Below are positions 1 through 5,756 of a stretch of DNA of 7,418 nucleotides, piece after piece. The notes beneath the pieces are model-generated. The model saw nothing but the letters and a program-made list of their open reading frames with translations, was not told the origin of the DNA and ran no database searches. A program made the position numbers and the translations under genes. This DNA comes from a bacterium (GTDB taxonomy: Bacteria > Patescibacteriota > Gracilibacteria > JAUYGZ01): the NCBI GenBank assembly GCA_030699855.1, contig JAUYKR010000035.1, forward strand, positions 1-7,418. The letters run 5' to 3'. Positions within the stretch are counted from its first letter, which is position 1, and every line of letters starts with the position of its first letter.

Positions 1-963
1 TCGGAAGTAGGCATGGTGATGGCCACCGGCTGCATCCTGCAGCAGAAACCGAAAACGATGAAGGTGGAATTTAAGGGCAAGCCATCCAAAGCCGTGTTTT
101 CCAAGGACTATATTCTCGCCCTGATCGCTCAGATCGGGATCGGCGGCGGCACCGGACACATCATCGAGTACACGGGTGAAGCAATCCGGGCCCTGACCAT
201 GGAAGCGCGCATGACCCTGTGCAACATGAGCATCGAGTGCGGAGCTCGGGCCGGCCTGGTCGGCCCGGACGAAACCACCTTCGAATACATCAGAGGCCGC
301 CGCTTCGCGCCCAAGCCGGAGGAGTGGGACAGGGCAATTGAAACCTGGTCAAGTTTCGCCAGTGACGAAGGCTGCGCCTACGACGCCGAAGTGATTATCG
401 ACGTCGGTGAACTAAAACCCCGCACCACCTGGGGCACCAACCCCGAGCAGGGCATCGCCATCGACGGCACAGTTCCCCACCTCAAGGACGTTCCGGAAGA
501 ACACCGAAGCAGCGCTCAAAAAGGGATGGAATACACCGGCGTGAAGGAAGGACAAAAGGTCGAAGGAATTTCCATCGACTGGGCCTTCCTGGGATCCTGC
601 ACCAATTCCAGAATTTCTGACCTGAGAATCGCCGCCGAAATCATGAAGGGAAAGAAAATAGCCAAAAATGTGACCATGTATGTCGTCCCCGGTTCGGAGC
701 CGGTCAAGGCCCAGGCGGAAGCGGAAGGCTTGGACAGGATCTTCATGGAAGCGGGAGCCGACTGGCGCATGCCCGGCTGCAGCCTCTGCATTGCCATGAA
801 CGACGACAAGGTACCGGCGGGAAAGCGCTGCATCAGCACGTCAAATAGAAACTTTGTCGGCCGCCAGGGAACCGGAAGTATCACCCATCTGGCCTCCCCC
901 GCCACCGTCGCCGCCTCGGCCATTGCCGGAAAGATCACTGATCCCACTTCATATTTTAACTAA
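1..963 (+). CDS. leuC: 3-isopropylmalate dehydratase large subunit, 5'-truncated by window edge
   Basis: Large subunit of isopropylmalate isomerase, which with LeuD converts 2-isopropylmalate to 3-isopropylmalate in leucine synthesis, using a [4Fe-4S] cluster in the cytosol. The reading frame is open from base 1 and ends at TAA 961-963, giving 320 visible residues. The first ones (SEVGMVMATG) align with the TSEVEHVLAT region of E. coli LeuC, so about 145-150 N-terminal residues lie outside the window. The three cluster cysteines are visible in GSCTNSR (near 591-611) and PGCSLC (near 772-789). NMSIECGARAGLVGPDETTF and the STSNRNFVGRQG block are also typical of LeuC rather than aconitase. It is followed by leuD after one base, so the two are almost certainly co-transcribed and translationally coupled. 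The same enzyme can act on citramalate in the pyruvate route to isoleucine. The internal ATG at 13 is not the start. Confidence 0.97.
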   Translation, partial: SEVGMVMATGCILQQKPKTMKVEFKGKPSKAVFSKDYILALIAQIGIGGGTGHIIEYTGEAIRALTMEARMTLCNMSIECGARAGLVGPDETTFEYIRGRRFAPKPEEWDRAIETWSSFASDEGCAYDAEVIIDVGELKPRTTWGTNPEQGIAIDGTVPHLKDVPEEHRSSAQKGMEYTGVKEGQKVEGISIDWAFLGSCTNSRISDLRIAAEIMKGKKIAKNVTMYVVPGSEPVKAQAEAEGLDRIFMEAGADWRMPGCSLCIAMNDDKVPAGKRCISTSNRNFVGRQGTGSITHLASPATVAASAIAGKITDPTSYFN

Positions 964-964
964 G

Positions 965-1576
965 ATGAAAGCCTTTCAATCCATCACCGCCCAAGTCATC
1001 CCCCTCGACCGCAAGGACGTCGATACCGACATGGTCATCCCCGCCAACTTCCTGACCAGCACCAGCCAGGGCGGATACGGGGAAAATCTGTTCCGGCGGC
1101 TTCGCGACGGCGAGCCAGACTTCCCCTTGAATCAGAAAAAATTCCAAGCCGGAAAAATCCTGGTGGCCCGCAACAACTTCGGCTGCGGATCCTCCCGCGA
1201 GCACGCCGTCTGGGCGCTGCTTGAATACGGAATTGAAGTGGTCATTGCCCCTTCCTTTGCCGACATCTTTCATAATAACAGCGGCAAAAACGGACTGATC
1301 ACGGCTGTTCTTTCCGAAGAAATTATCGACCGCATCATCCGTGAATCACAGCGGCAGGATCAGTATCAAATCTCAGTCGATTTGGCCAAACAAACCGTGA
1401 CACTCCCGGACGGTTCGACACACGAATTTCCCTACGATGCCTTCCGCAAAGACTGTATCCTGAAGGGGCATGAGGACTTTGACTACCTGATGGATCACAT
1501 GGCCGAAATCGAGGGTTGGCAGGACAAGCGAGATCAAGAATTGTTCTACTCCACCCTGCAACCGAACAACAGCTAG
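965..1576 (+). CDS. leuD: 3-isopropylmalate dehydratase small subunit
   Basis: Small (swivel-domain) subunit of isopropylmalate isomerase, partner of LeuC. The 203-aa product matches the usual length (E. coli LeuD is 201 aa). Diagnostic blocks are DVDTDMVIPANFL (residues 18-30), NNFGCGSSREHAVWAL (71-86), VVIAPSFADIF (92-102) and a C-terminal DAFRKDCILKG. The ATG at 965 begins one base after the leuC stop. It is preferred over a longer frame from 854, whose extra 37 residues are proline-rich shadow of the leuC 3' end. No Shine-Dalgarno sequence precedes the start, so translation probably relies on ribosomes finishing leuC. The stop codon lies within a 10-bp direct repeat arrangement. Confidence 0.97.
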   Translation: MKAFQSITAQVIPLDRKDVDTDMVIPANFLTSTSQGGYGENLFRRLRDGEPDFPLNQKKFQAGKILVARNNFGCGSSREHAVWALLEYGIEVVIAPSFADIFHNNSGKNGLITAVLSEEIIDRIIRESQRQDQYQISVDLAKQTVTLPDGSTHEFPYDAFRKDCILKGHEDFDYLMDHMAEIEGWQDKRDQELFYSTLQPNNS

Positions 1577-1586
1577 ACCGAACAAC
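1561..1586 (+). repeat. 10-bp direct repeat around the leuD stop codon
   Basis: ACCGAACAAC occurs at 1561-1570 and again at 1577-1586, a 16-bp period with the leuD TAG (1574-1576) between the copies. It looks like a small local duplication at the gene end. No function is evident. Confidence 0.6.
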
Positions 1587-1593
1587 GGAGAGG

Positions 1594-1612
1594 AATTCGG
1601 ATACGAATTTTT
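1594..1612 (+). repeat. Short inverted repeat between leuD and leuB
   Basis: AATTCG (1594-1599) and CGAATT (1604-1609) form a perfect 6-bp stem with loop GATA, running into five T residues (1608-1612). The geometry resembles a terminator, but the stem is short and A/T-rich, so termination would be weak at best. The segment contains TACGAAT, the reverse complement of the ATTCGTA unit repeated before thrC (3883-3910), so it may belong to a dispersed intergenic repeat family instead. Confidence 0.4.
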
Positions 1613-1664
1613 CACTGCGAAATCCGGCGGTATAAGTCTGTGACAAGAATAACCCCCTTCGCAA

Positions 1665-1751
1665 ATGAGCTTCTTCCAACTCTTTCTCGCTCTTGTCCTC
1701 GTTTCAAAATTTGCATCCCAATTCCCCTCCTTCACTCAGCAACCACTATGA
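1665..1751 (+). CDS. Possible 28-aa leucine-containing leader ORF overlapping the leuB start
   Basis: An ATG at 1665 opens 28 codons ending in TGA at 1749-1751. The stop overlaps the leuB ATG (1748) as ATGA, the classic arrangement for translational coupling. The peptide begins MSFFQLFLALVLVSKF and has a hydrophobic stretch with four Leu codons (CTC, CTC, CTT, CTC) in nine, followed by a polar tail. It could be a leader peptide sensing Leu/Val supply, a coupling device that delivers ribosomes to leuB (which has no Shine-Dalgarno site), or a chance ORF in a pyrimidine-rich stretch. No terminator lies between it and leuB, so a classic attenuator is not visible. The rest of the 171-bp gap (1577-1747) shows no other gene and only weak promoter-like sequences. 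Confidence 0.3.
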   Translation: MSFFQLFLALVLVSKFASQFPSFTQQPL

Positions 1752-2812
1752 ACCATTCAATTGCAGTTCTCCCCGGCGACGGGATCGGACCGGAAGTGAT
1801 GGCCGAAGCGATCAAAGTTTTGGATGCTATTGCCAAAAAATTCAATCACGAATTTACTTATCGGCAGGCGCTGATCGGCGGAGCCGCCTTCGTCAAGTAT
1901 GGTCAGCACCTACCCGAAGAAACGGTAGAAATTTGCAAAAACTCTAATGCCATCCTATTCGGCTCCGTGGGCGGACCGGTGGACCAGCAAGATCAACCCA
2001 AATGGAAGGACTGCGAGAAAAATGCCCTTCTAGGCCTTCGCAAAATCTTTGATCTGGCCGTAAATGTAAGACCGGCAAAGGTCTATCCGATGCTGGCGTC
2101 ACTGTCGCCGCTGAAGGCGGAGATCATTGAAAAAGGCATAGACCTGGTCATCATCCGCGAGCTGGTGGGCGGCATTTACTTCGGTGAGCACAAGACCGAA
2201 GGCGATCTGGCGCACGATGTGATGAGCTATGACCGCGCCCAGATTGAAAGACCTCTCCACTTCGCCTTCCAGGCCGCCCAAAAGCGTCGCAAAAAACTGA
2301 CCGTGGTCGATAAAGCCAACGTCCTGGATACCAGCAGGCTGTGGCGAAAAGTCGCCCAGGAAATGGCGCCGCAATATCCGAACGTTGCGATGGATTTTCT
2401 GTTCGTCGACAACGCTGCCATGCAGCTGATCAAAAATCCTTCGTCCTTTGACGTGATCGTTACCGAGAACATGTTCGGCGACATTTTGAGCGATATCGCG
2501 TCCGTACTGCCCGGATCCTTGGGGCTGATGCCTTCCGCCAGCTTGGGCAACAAGCTGCACCTGTACGAGCCCATCGGCGGCTCCGCCCCCGACATAGCCG
2601 GGCAAAACAAGGCTAATCCTATCGCTCAAATTCTTTCCACTGCGCTGATGCTGCGCTACTCGTTCGCACTGGAGGAGGAAGCTCAGGCGATTGAAAATGC
2701 GGTTCAGACAGCTCTCGAAAGCGGGGCCAGAACAGGAGATATCGCCAGTTCAGACGAGCTGATATTGAGTACGGTGGAAATGGGGCAAAAAATCCTTGAA
2801 AAAATCCTCTAA
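1748..2812 (+). CDS. leuB: 3-isopropylmalate dehydrogenase
   Basis: Catalyses the NAD-dependent oxidative decarboxylation of 3-isopropylmalate to 2-oxoisocaproate, the step after LeuCD. The 354-aa product has normal length and family landmarks in order: IAVLPGDGIGPEV (residues 5-17), substrate-binding arginines at LRK (98), NVRP (108) and IIRELVGGIYFGE (137, with Tyr144), Lys189 in VVDKANVLD, the signature NMFGDILSDIASVLPGSLGL (241-260) supplying Asp245/Asp249, and the nucleotide-binding EPIGGSAPDIAG (274-285). This start gives the standard N-terminus. A GTG at 1640 would add 36 residues with no family resemblance. No Shine-Dalgarno site is visible, and the stop of a 28-codon ORF overlaps the ATG. 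The same enzyme can serve the citramalate route by acting on methylmalate. The last codons contain the -35 box of the next gene's promoter. Confidence 0.97.
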   Translation: MNHSIAVLPGDGIGPEVMAEAIKVLDAIAKKFNHEFTYRQALIGGAAFVKYGQHLPEETVEICKNSNAILFGSVGGPVDQQDQPKWKDCEKNALLGLRKIFDLAVNVRPAKVYPMLASLSPLKAEIIEKGIDLVIIRELVGGIYFGEHKTEGDLAHDVMSYDRAQIERPLHFAFQAAQKRRKKLTVVDKANVLDTSRLWRKVAQEMAPQYPNVAMDFLFVDNAAMQLIKNPSSFDVIVTENMFGDILSDIASVLPGSLGLMPSASLGNKLHLYEPIGGSAPDIAGQNKANPIAQILSTALMLRYSFALEEEAQAIENAVQTALESGARTGDIASSDELILSTVEMGQKILEKIL

Positions 2813-2823
2813 AGCGCTATAAT
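2796..2823 (+). promoter_or_regulatory. Near-consensus sigma70-type promoter for the methyltransferase-like gene
   Basis: TTGAAA (2796-2801, 5/6 match to TTGACA) and a perfect TATAAT (2818-2823) are separated by 16 bp. Transcription should start near 2830, only about 12 nt before the ATG at 2843, so the 5' UTR would be very short and without a Shine-Dalgarno site. The -10 box is bracketed by two copies of AAGCGC (2812-2817 and 2824-2829). Because GCGC is self-complementary, these also make an inverted repeat around the -10 box, a possible operator. The -35 box lies inside the end of leuB. Confidence 0.75.
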
Positions 2824-2842
2824 AAGCGCCTTTCGTAAACAC

Positions 2843-3754
2843 ATGCAAGACATTGGACGAGAGGGGGACTATCAGATCTCCCTGGCAAGTGAAACAGAAA
2901 TCCTCAGTACCGCTGAGCTACTAAGAGCTTATGGATTTAAGTTCGGTTGGCACAACGTAACACTCAGACGAGATAGAGAACCATCAGATCTCTACATAGG
3001 AGAGCTATCCACTGATCAAAGAATAAAAGAAGAGAGTACAAGACCAGCGCTGCAAGCAATTCTAAGACTGGCCTTTAGGAAGTTTGAAATTCCAACAGAT
3101 GGAGGTGTCATAGACGTTGGCTCCGGACCTTCAGGAGAAATGGGACATCACCTCTTGCCGGTAGAAAATAGAAAAGTCATTCATAGTGACCTGAGTGGTC
3201 CAGCTAATCAGCAAAATAGAGAAAAGCATCCCGGAACGAGAATTGAAACCGCCTCCATGCTAGATCTTCTTTCACTCGGTCTACCGCCCCAGACCATTCT
3301 CTCCGGACTCTCTTCATTCACAGTAATGGGTCAAAATATGGCCAGGGGCTTTGATCAATTTGCTCAAATGCTAAGACCTCCGGCCGAAGGAGAAGCACCG
3401 GGTCATATTGTCCACCTTCAACTCGATCAACCTGGTATTGGCGCAGTAGAGATGGAACTCCTCCAGCAGGGCAGAGGGCCTGGGATTGAAGTGGAAAGAC
3501 TCCATGTGGGGCATAGGCCGGAAAAGAATGTAAGAATAGAAGGACGAGTGATATCGATCATGGAAATCCTAAGACAGTGCTTTGAGCGCATAGTGAGAAA
3601 ACACCCCAGTTTGGAGATGGTATACAACGACTGGATCGTTGCTGAAAAAAAGCCAGGAGGAGGCATGTTTATGCAATCTGGACTCTACCTGAACACCGGC
3701 TTAGACTTTGACTATGTATCAGGTCTCCTCACCATAGCCAAGAGAGCAGCTTAA
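2843..3754 (+). CDS. Divergent class I SAM-dependent methyltransferase-like protein, role unknown
   Basis: A 303-aa protein I cannot assign to a named family. A Rossmann-type SAM-binding motif I is visible as VIDVGSGPSGE (residues 89-99). About 20 residues later comes VIHSDLS with acidic Asp116 at the expected end of strand 2, then a hydrophobic strand TILSGLSSFTVMG (151-163) and a late-strand region GHIVHLQLDQPG (187-198). About 85 residues precede the fold and a 100-residue tail follows, ending in a Gly-rich PGGGMFMQSG segment that may be substrate-specific. No signal peptide or membrane segment is seen. It has its own promoter and sits alone between leuB and the thrC leader. Arginine codons differ sharply from its neighbours: 19 of 23 are AGA/AGG against 4 of 21 in thrC, and the gene is A+T-richer, pointing to horizontal transfer. 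Substrate cannot be inferred, and loss of catalytic activity cannot be excluded. Confidence 0.75.
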   Translation: MQDIGREGDYQISLASETEILSTAELLRAYGFKFGWHNVTLRRDREPSDLYIGELSTDQRIKEESTRPALQAILRLAFRKFEIPTDGGVIDVGSGPSGEMGHHLLPVENRKVIHSDLSGPANQQNREKHPGTRIETASMLDLLSLGLPPQTILSGLSSFTVMGQNMARGFDQFAQMLRPPAEGEAPGHIVHLQLDQPGIGAVEMELLQQGRGPGIEVERLHVGHRPEKNVRIEGRVISIMEILRQCFERIVRKHPSLEMVYNDWIVAEKKPGGGMFMQSGLYLNTGLDFDYVSGLLTIAKRAA

Positions 3755-3759
3755 GAGCG

Positions 3760-3787
3760 TTGACTTCGACCTCTTCATGAATATAAT
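3760..3787 (+). promoter_or_regulatory. Strong sigma70-type promoter of the thrC leader transcript
   Basis: TTGACT (3760-3765, 5/6) and a perfect TATAAT (3782-3787) are separated by 16 bp, just after the methyltransferase-like stop codon. The expected start of transcription, about 7 nt after the -10 box, is near 3794, immediately before the ATG of the leader peptide at 3795. The leader would thus be translated from a leaderless or almost leaderless transcript. No other convincing promoter is seen between the downstream terminator and thrC, so thrC expression should depend on readthrough from here. Confidence 0.8.
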
Positions 3788-3794
3788 AAGGTTA

Positions 3795-3827
3795 ATGAAT
3801 AAAAACATCATCATTATCAGCCCCTAA
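3795..3827 (+). CDS. Isoleucine-rich leader peptide of the thrC attenuator
   Basis: Ten codons encode MNKNIIIISP followed by TAA. Residues 5-8 are four consecutive isoleucines (ATC ATC ATT ATC, 3807-3818). A run of codons for the end product, set between a strong promoter and an intrinsic terminator upstream of a biosynthetic gene, is the hallmark of ribosome-mediated attenuation. E. coli thrL combines Thr and Ile codons in the same role, whereas this leader has only Ile. The stop codon is directly followed by the terminator's 5' arm at 3828. Slow translation of the Ile codons would place a ribosome against or over the base of that arm and favour readthrough. AAGG (3788-3791) is too close to the ATG to be a good ribosome binding site, and the start is probably leaderless. 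The peptide itself likely has no function beyond sensing. Confidence 0.8.
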   Translation: MNKNIIIISP

Positions 3828-3883
3828 CCTGCGCGAGGATATCTCGTTCAAAAGAACATGCCTCGCGTCCGCAGGCTTTTTTT
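3828..3883 (+). terminator. Intrinsic terminator acting as attenuator before thrC
   Basis: The 5' arm CCTGCGCGAGG (3828-3838) pairs with CCTCGCGTCCGCAGG (3861-3875), leaving a 4-nt bulge on the 3' side. Inside it is a second small stem, GTTC (3846-3849) with GAAC (3854-3857), closed by an AAAA loop. A run of seven T (3877-3883) follows. GCGAG (3833-3837) can instead pair with CTCGT (3843-3847), a small hairpin incompatible with the terminator and a candidate for the alternative state. It could also end transcripts of the preceding gene, but the promoter at 3760-3787 and the leader peptide lie between, which favours attenuation. Confidence 0.85.
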
Positions 3884-3910
3884 ATTCGTATATTCGTAAC
3901 TATTCGTAAC
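3883..3910 (+). repeat. Tandem TATTCGTAAC repeats in the thrC leader
   Basis: TATTCGTA (3883-3890) is followed by two perfect TATTCGTAAC units (3891-3900, 3901-3910) and then a degenerate TCGTAGTCGT directly before the thrC ATG. The tract occupies the whole interval from the terminator T-run to the start codon and contains no Shine-Dalgarno sequence. The reverse complement of its core occurs in the leuD-leuB gap (1602-1608), suggesting a dispersed intergenic element. Confidence 0.7.
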
Positions 3911-3920
3911 TCGTAGTCGT

Positions 3921-5756
3921 ATGAAAACCTACCACCTGAAATGCTATCACTGCTCTCGCCCTCACGAAGAAAGCGAGTCAGTCACCGAATGTGTTGATTG
4001 CGGCGGCCCTCTGGAAACCTATTACGACTACGAAGAGATTTCCCGTCGCCTGAACATGAAGGCATTAATGACGGCACCACCGTCGGCGCTCAAGTACGTG
4101 TCTTTTTACCCCATCGACGACTTCAAGAGCATTGTCTCCCTGGAAGAAGGAGGAACGCCGCTGACGAAGGCAAACAATCTGGGGAAAAAACTGGGTCTCA
4201 ACAATTTATACATTAAAAATGAGGGCCTGAATCCCACCGGTGTTTTTAAGGATCGGGGAACGATGGTGGAAGTAACCAAGGCCAAGGAGCTGGGAGCCAA
4301 GGCCATTTGTCTGGCCTCGACCGGAAACATGGCTGCTTCGGTGGCGGCCTACGCTTCTGCGGCCAAAATCCCCTGCTATGTACTGGTGCCGGAAGGAACT
4401 CCAATCGGAAAGCTGGCCCAGACCCTAATCTTCGGCGCTCGGGTCATCCAGATCCGCTCGGACTATTCCCGCTACGCCAGACTGGCCGCGGAAATGGCCA
4501 AGCGCTTTGGCTACTATTTGGCCGGTGACTATACCTTCCGTACGGAAGGACAAAAGTCCCAGGGTTACGAGATCGTCGAGCAGTTGTTTTGGAAGAGTCC
4601 CGATTACATCGTTTGCTCAGTGGGCAACGGCACCAACCTGCACGCCATTTATAAAGGCATTAAGGAATTTCAGCAGCTGGGTCTGGTCAAAAAACTACCC
4701 AAGATCATCATCGCTCAGACAACCGGCTGTAATCCGCTGGTGAAAGCCTTTGAGGCCGGAAGTACCAACTTCACCGTGGTGAGTCCCCACACTATCGCCT
4801 CCACCATGGCGGTCGGCAACCCATCGGATGGCAGGAAGATCTTGGAGGACATGGTGGAGTGCGGAGGCGGCGCCTACGAAGTGAGTGACGAGTACCTGCT
4901 CAAAGCCCAGCAGGAACTGGCGCGGGAAGAGGGAATTTTCTCCGAACCATCGGGCGCGCTCTCCTATGCCGTCACGAAGAAACTGGCCGAGGGAGGTTTT
5001 TTCAAGCCCGATGATGTGATCGTCGTCAGTGCCTGCGGAAACGGACTTAAAGATCCCAAATCGCCCCTCAGAATTGTTCCCGAACCGGCAACGCTGGAGC
5101 CAGACTTTTCGGAAGTCGAGCGCTTCATCGAACAAAAGCTCTACGCCATCCGCGAAGGTGGCGTGGAAGAAAAAGCCAAGCAAATCTATACGACTCTTCC
5201 GAACAAGGAAGATTTGGCCAAAAAGATCAAAGAAGAATTTGGTATCGAAATCGCGAACGGGGTTCTTGATGGCGTACACCAAAGCATAGAAAGCTTCATC
5301 GAAAAAGGAAAGGACATCAGGCGCTCCGATCTGCAGTACATCCTGGAAGAAACTCTGGACGAATTTTCGCTAAAGCACCGGGTCCTGGAAATTCATGACT
5401 TCAACATCACCACCGGACTGCATAAGCCCGGGGAGGCCGAGCTTTGGGCCAAGGCTTTTGGAAAGGAACGACACCTGAAAGCTCAGGGAGTCGGCACCGT
5501 GGACGCCGCCATCAAAGCCCTGAAGGACGGTCTGGCTGGGGAAGACAATCTGGGTGTTCACCTCATCGACTACGAAGTAAAGATCGACTCCAAAGGGGTA
5601 GACTCGACGGTGGAAGTGACCATGACCCTTTCTGATAAGGATGGAAATGCTATTGTCGCCCGAACCACCTCTCCGGATGTGATCGTCGCTTCGGTTCGCG
5701 CCTTCGAAAAAGGCTTTAACATTCTGCATGCCAAGGCAGCGCGAAAGGAAGGCTAA
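3921..5756 (+). CDS. thrC: Threonine synthase fused to a LeuA-type C-terminal regulatory domain
   Basis: Converts O-phospho-L-homoserine to L-threonine, a PLP-dependent cytosolic step whose product is also the precursor of isoleucine. Residues 8-27 carry a CxxC/CxxC zinc ribbon (Cys8, 11, 24, 27). The PLP fold spans about 70-385, with NPTGVFKDRG holding the PLP lysine (Lys110), STGNMAAS (133-140), the phosphate-binding SVGNGTN (233-239) and SEPSGALS (341-348). Family members of this class usually end near 350-410 aa, but this protein has 611. Residues about 395-480 are helical and end in FIEKGKDIRRSDLQYILEE, like the LeuA linker subdomain. Residues about 485-605 match the LeuA/CimA allosteric domain: HDFNITTG, GVGTVDAAIKAL, LIDYEVKI, STVEVTMTL and the DVIVASVRAFEKGFN helix. 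The fold boundary and the effector (Ile, Leu or Thr) are inferred. The catalytic part looks intact, so this is fusion, not decay. Expression should be set by the upstream Ile attenuator. Its TAA overlaps the convergent kinase stop by four bases. Confidence 0.93.
   Translation: MKTYHLKCYHCSRPHEESESVTECVDCGGPLETYYDYEEISRRLNMKALMTAPPSALKYVSFYPIDDFKSIVSLEEGGTPLTKANNLGKKLGLNNLYIKNEGLNPTGVFKDRGTMVEVTKAKELGAKAICLASTGNMAASVAAYASAAKIPCYVLVPEGTPIGKLAQTLIFGARVIQIRSDYSRYARLAAEMAKRFGYYLAGDYTFRTEGQKSQGYEIVEQLFWKSPDYIVCSVGNGTNLHAIYKGIKEFQQLGLVKKLPKIIIAQTTGCNPLVKAFEAGSTNFTVVSPHTIASTMAVGNPSDGRKILEDMVECGGGAYEVSDEYLLKAQQELAREEGIFSEPSGALSYAVTKKLAEGGFFKPDDVIVVSACGNGLKDPKSPLRIVPEPATLEPDFSEVERFIEQKLYAIREGGVEEKAKQIYTTLPNKEDLAKKIKEEFGIEIANGVLDGVHQSIESFIEKGKDIRRSDLQYILEETLDEFSLKHRVLEIHDFNITTGLHKPGEAELWAKAFGKERHLKAQGVGTVDAAIKALKDGLAGEDNLGVHLIDYEVKIDSKGVDSTVEVTMTLSDKDGNAIVARTTSPDVIVASVRAFEKGFNILHAKAARKEG

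Noticed and set aside
854..964. Longer LeuD starting at 854 inside leuC
   Set aside because: The extension is a proline-rich out-of-frame reading of the leuC 3' end. The ATG at 965 gives the normal LeuD length and a typical one-base gap.
1594..1612. Rho-independent terminator between leuD and leuB
   Set aside because: The 6-bp stem is A/T-rich with only two G-C pairs, too weak for a confident terminator. It is kept only as an inverted repeat.
1640..1747. Longer LeuB starting with GTG at 1640
   Set aside because: The added 36 residues have no LeuB resemblance. The ATG at 1748 gives the standard N-terminus leading to PGDGIGPEV.
3828..3883. Terminator serving only the methyltransferase-like gene
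   Set aside because: A strong promoter and an Ile-codon leader ORF lie between that gene and the terminator, and no promoter is seen downstream of it for thrC. Attenuation explains all parts together, though a dual role remains possible.
4695..5282. 195-codon antisense open frame inside thrC
   Set aside because: It is the complement of well-conserved thrC coding sequence, with no start signals and no recognisable domain.
3921..5756. Threonine dehydratase (IlvA) with a C-terminal regulatory domain instead of threonine synthase
   Set aside because: The N-terminal zinc ribbon, NPTGVFKDRG and overall motif order are those of threonine synthase. The C-terminal part resembles LeuA_dimer, not the ACT-like domain of IlvA.
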